Source of the DNA: Alphaproteobacteria bacterium
Lineage (GTDB): Bacteria > Pseudomonadota > Alphaproteobacteria > SHVV01
Length of the DNA: 37,143 bases
Reading direction: 5' to 3'
Assembly: GCA_016869275.1 (NCBI GenBank)
Contig: VGEO01000023.1
Location: 1-37,143 of the forward strand
The notes beneath the pieces were generated by a model. It was given only the letters and a program-made list of their open reading frames with translations. It searched no databases and had not been told where the DNA came from. Made by a program: the position numbers and the translations under genes. Every line of letters begins with the position of its first letter. The first letter of the stretch is position 1. Positions 34,656 through 37,143 of the stretch are shown here, in pieces.

Positions 34656-36068
34656 ATGCCGGCGGCGCCCGGTCGCGACCCGATCGATCTCCTGATTGCG
34701 GGCGGCGTCGTCGCCACCATGGACGAACGCCGCCGCCTGATCCGCGATGGCGCGATCGCCATCAAGGACGGGCGCATCCTCGCGATCGGCAAGGCGGCCG
34801 AGCTCGAGCCCCGTTTTGCCGCGGCCGAACGGATCGACTCGAGCGGCAAGCTGGTGCTGCCAGGCTTGATCGACGGCCACAACCACCCGGTCCATTTCCT
34901 GTCCAAGGGCATGATCGACGACATGCCGTTCCCGGCGCGCTGGCAGAACCGGGTGTGGCCCTACGAAGCCGGGCTTTCGGCCGAGGAAACCGAGGTCGCG
35001 GCGATCGGGACCATGATCGAGATGATCCGCCACGGCACTACCTGCTTCGCCGATCCCGGCACGTTCCGACCCGAGGCGGTGGCGGCGGCGGCGGCCCAGG
35101 TCGGGATTCGCGCGGTGGTCTCGCGGCTGACCTGGGACGTCCACGATCCGAGCGCGCCGGCCGAATACAACGACACCACCGAGTCGGCACTTGCCAAGGG
35201 CGAGGACTTGATCGCCCGTGTCGGCGGCAGCGCCGGCGGACGGGTGCGGGCGTGGTTCTCGCTGGTGCGCGGGGCCCACGTCACCGACGAGCTCTGCCGC
35301 CGCGTTAAAACGCGCGCCGACGGCTTGGGCGTGGGCATCCATGCCCATCTCTGCACGACCCCTGGCGAGATCGCGGCGGCGCGCGAGCGTTGGGGGGTGG
35401 CTCCGGTCGAGCGCTATCGGCGCCTCGGCGTCTTGGGTCCCAACGCCTACCTCGTGCACATGGGCTGGATCGAGGACGGCGACGTCGCCCTGCTAAAGGA
35501 CGCCGACGCGTCGGTGGTTCACTGCCCGTCGGCGTCGATGTTCGGCGGTTTCGGCTGCGTTGCGCACGGCAAGTTCCCCGAGTTGGTCGAAGCCGGCGTG
35601 CGGGTCGTCCTCGGTACCGACGCGGCCGCGGTCAGCCGTTTTCTCGACATGGTTCGGGTGATGTACCTGACCGCCTGCGCTCATAAGGACGTCAAGATCG
35701 ACCCGACCGTCATCGGCGCCCACAAGGCGCTCGAGATGGCGACCGTCGACGCGGCGCGGGCGCTGCTCTGGGACGGCCCCGACGGCATCGGCGTGCTGGC
35801 GCCGGGCAAGCGCGCCGATGCGATCGTCCTCGATACCGACGGCATCGAGTGGCAGCCCAACCCGCTCGCCAATCCGATCGGCAACCTGGTCTACAGCTCG
35901 AGCGGGCGGGCGGTCCGCACCGTCGTGATCGACGGACGCGTGGTGCTCCGCGATCGCCGGTTGACCACGATGGACCAGGCCGCCTATCTCGGCCGCGCCC
36001 GCGCGTTGTCTGAACGACTGATGACGCGGATCGGCGCCACCCTCGCGCCGCGCTGGCCTGTTCAATAG
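34656..36068 (+). CDS. Amidohydrolase family protein (ATZ/TRZ, cytosine-deaminase-like), last gene of the hyu operon
   Basis: TIM-barrel metallohydrolase, 470 residues, predicted to hydrolyse a cyclic amine/amide or deaminate a heterocycle. Metal motifs are HxH as HNH (His75, His77; LIDGHNHPVHFL), GIHAHLCTTPGE, YLVHMGWIEDGD, VVHCPSASM and the catalytic Asp in VLGTDAAAVSR. A composite N/C-terminal beta domain is present (DLLIAGGVVATMDERRRLI; GKRADAIVLDTDG). ATG at 34656 is 2 bases after the hyuB stop, so it belongs to the same transcript. It resembles the minus-strand amidohydrolase at 27990-29522 only in family features. Confidence 0.9.
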   Translation: MPAAPGRDPIDLLIAGGVVATMDERRRLIRDGAIAIKDGRILAIGKAAELEPRFAAAERIDSSGKLVLPGLIDGHNHPVHFLSKGMIDDMPFPARWQNRVWPYEAGLSAEETEVAAIGTMIEMIRHGTTCFADPGTFRPEAVAAAAAQVGIRAVVSRLTWDVHDPSAPAEYNDTTESALAKGEDLIARVGGSAGGRVRAWFSLVRGAHVTDELCRRVKTRADGLGVGIHAHLCTTPGEIAAARERWGVAPVERYRRLGVLGPNAYLVHMGWIEDGDVALLKDADASVVHCPSASMFGGFGCVAHGKFPELVEAGVRVVLGTDAAAVSRFLDMVRVMYLTACAHKDVKIDPTVIGAHKALEMATVDAARALLWDGPDGIGVLAPGKRADAIVLDTDGIEWQPNPLANPIGNLVYSSSGRAVRTVVIDGRVVLRDRRLTTMDQAAYLGRARALSERLMTRIGATLAPRWPVQ

Positions 36069-36199
36069 CTCAATATAATCAATCGGTTATGATGTGACCA
36101 AGATTCGTTCGTGGATGAATACATATTATACTAATACGTATACTACTTAGTATACGTACACTTAATCGTGCGAGACCATCTCGGGCCCGTGGACCGCCG
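36069..36199. other. Intergenic AT-rich region between convergent genes
   Basis: 131 bases without a gene, between the stop of the second amidohydrolase and that of the minus-strand aminotransferase. Most of it (about 36061-36170) is AT-rich. It contains the palindrome annotated separately and a small 5-bp stem (CGAGA at 36171-36175, TCTCG at 36179-36183). No T-run terminator is clear in either direction. Confidence 0.55.
36135..36158. repeat. Near-perfect 24-base palindrome
   Basis: Inverted repeat with arms TACGTATACTA (36135-36145) and TAGTATACGTA (36148-36158), 11 bp each, separated by only CT. All 11 pairs match. In RNA such a stem would need a loop, so it looks more like a DNA-binding dyad (operator) or cruciform than a terminator. 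It lies between two convergent genes, which is unusual for an operator. Confidence 0.75.
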
Positions 36200-37143
36200 C
36201 TATGCCGTTCGCTTGCGGAAGTAGGCGTTGAGCCGGTCGAGCGCGCCGGCGAGCACCGCCTGTTTCTTGCAGAAAGAAAACCGCGCCAAATGATTGACCT
36301 CGGCGCTGGTGTAGAACGCGCTCACCGGGACCGGCGTAACGCCCGCTTCGACCGTCAACCGCCGGCAGAGGTCGACATCACTCTCGTTGCTGCCGAGTGG
36401 GCGGAAATCGGCGTTCACGAAATAAGTACCCGCGCTCGTCAACACCTCGCACCCGAGCCGGCGCAGGCCGTCGGCGAAATAGTCGCGCTTGGCCTGCAAT
36501 TCGCCGGCGAGACCGCGGTACCACGGCTCTTCGTTGTCGAGCCCGAAAGCGACCGCGCGCTGCAGGTTGGGCGGCGTCGTGAAGACGAGGAACTGGTGAG
36601 CTTTGGCGATCTTGGCCGCGAGATCGGGCGCCGCGGTGATATAGCCGACCTTCCACCCGGTCATCGAAAAGGTCTTGCCGGCCGAGCCGATGCGGGCGAC
36701 GCGCTCGCGCATGCCGGGAAGCGTCAAGAGCGGTACGTGGGGGCGTTTGTCGAACACCAAGTGCTCATAGACCTCATCGCACACCGCATAAGTATCGTGA
36801 CGTGCGACCAGCCTCGCGATGCGCTCGAGTTCGGCGCGGGTAAAGACCTTGCCGGTCGGGTTCATCGGCGTATTGAGCAAGAGGAGCTTGGTCTTGGCCG
36901 TAAACGCCGCTTCGAGCGCCGGCCACGGCACCTCCCACGCCGGCGGCATCAGGCGCACGAGTTTGGTCACTGCACCGGCGCGCTGGAGCATCGGCAGATA
37001 GCTGTCGTAGAGCGGCTCGAACAGCACGACTTCATCGCCCGGCTCGACCAGGCTCAAGATGCAGGCGGCCAGCGCTTCGGTCGCGCCCGAGGTCACGATC
37101 ACTTCGCACGTGCCATCGACGTCGAGGCCGTAGAAGCGCTTGG
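36200..37143 (-). CDS. PLP-dependent class I/II aminotransferase, truncated by window edge
   Basis: About 314 residues of a fold-type I aminotransferase; the N-terminus lies beyond base 37143, since the frame is open to the window end (preceding residues read KRFYGLDVDGTCEV). Visible: IVTSGATEALAACILSLVEPGDEVVLFEPLYDSYLPML, LLLLNTPMNPTGKVFTRAELERIA, CDEVYEHLVFD, the PLP lysine in RIGSAGKTFSMTGWKVGYI, and ARFSFCKKQAVLAGALDRL at the end. The MTGWKVGY and YEHLVFD patterns resemble methionine/kynurenine-type aminotransferases such as YbdL, but amino-acid specificity is uncertain. It is convergent with the hyu operon. Confidence 0.9.
   Translation of the reverse strand, partial: KRFYGLDVDGTCEVIVTSGATEALAACILSLVEPGDEVVLFEPLYDSYLPMLQRAGAVTKLVRLMPPAWEVPWPALEAAFTAKTKLLLLNTPMNPTGKVFTRAELERIARLVARHDTYAVCDEVYEHLVFDKRPHVPLLTLPGMRERVARIGSAGKTFSMTGWKVGYITAAPDLAAKIAKAHQFLVFTTPPNLQRAVAFGLDNEEPWYRGLAGELQAKRDYFADGLRRLGCEVLTSAGTYFVNADFRPLGSNESDVDLCRRLTVEAGVTPVPVSAFYTSAEVNHLARFSFCKKQAVLAGALDRLNAYFRKRTA

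Overview
The window is GC-rich, densely coding chromosomal DNA of an alphaproteobacterium, probably of the Rhodospirillales type. The main evidence is the block ntrC-ntrY-ntrX-trkA-(D-amino-acid aminotransferase)-hfq-hflX, an order typical of that class, together with the run metG-tatD-metallo-beta-lactamase protein and the holB-tmk-dacC-rlpA cell-wall and replication run. No rRNA, tRNA, CRISPR array, insertion sequence or phage gene was recognised. Both ends cut through genes: ntrC on the left and an aminotransferase on the right. No gene-free stretch exceeds 300 bases.

Layout. (1) 1-8840, plus strand: nitrogen two-component systems (ntrC fragment, ntrY, ntrX), potassium regulator trkA, a class IV aminotransferase, hfq and hflX. 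(2) 8858-9314: a single groES with a -35/-10 promoter, a CIRCE operator and its own terminator, with no groEL beside it. (3) 21471 down to 9321, minus strand: thirteen genes in one direction. They are an ECF sigma/anti-sigma pair, then envelope genes (ElyC-like DUF218 protein, lytic transglycosylase, RlpA, D,D-carboxypeptidase), then housekeeping genes (tmk, holB, metG, tatD, PhnP-like hydrolase, mazG, SDR). (4) 21704-22921, plus strand: a CoA transferase closely resembling mesaconyl-CoA C1-C4 CoA transferase (2-methylfumaryl-CoA isomerase). (5) 29522 down to 22918, minus strand: amidohydrolase and small VOC-like protein, then a compact operon of GTP-cyclohydrolase-II-like Urg1/URC1, DUF1688 Urg3/URC4, uracil phosphoribosyltransferase and an MFS transporter. 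This is the signature of the little-understood URC uracil-catabolic route. (6) 29638-36068, plus strand, divergent from (5): HyuA, a shrunken HyuB-like protein, full-length HyuB and a second amidohydrolase, coupled by overlaps or a 2-base gap. (7) 36200 to the right end, minus strand: a class I/II aminotransferase fragment.

The most interesting part is 22.9-36.1 kb. The URC genes and a candidate transporter lie next to a three-subunit hydantoinase/oxoprolinase/carboxylase-type complex and two amidohydrolases. Together they look like a locus for breaking down a nucleobase or another cyclic amide/ureide. That joint role is inference; the individual family calls are well supported. Separately, several short, sharply AT-rich patches (around 1-45, 11011-11095, 21640-21710 and 36061-36170) stand out from the GC-rich background, and one carries a 24-base near-perfect palindrome.
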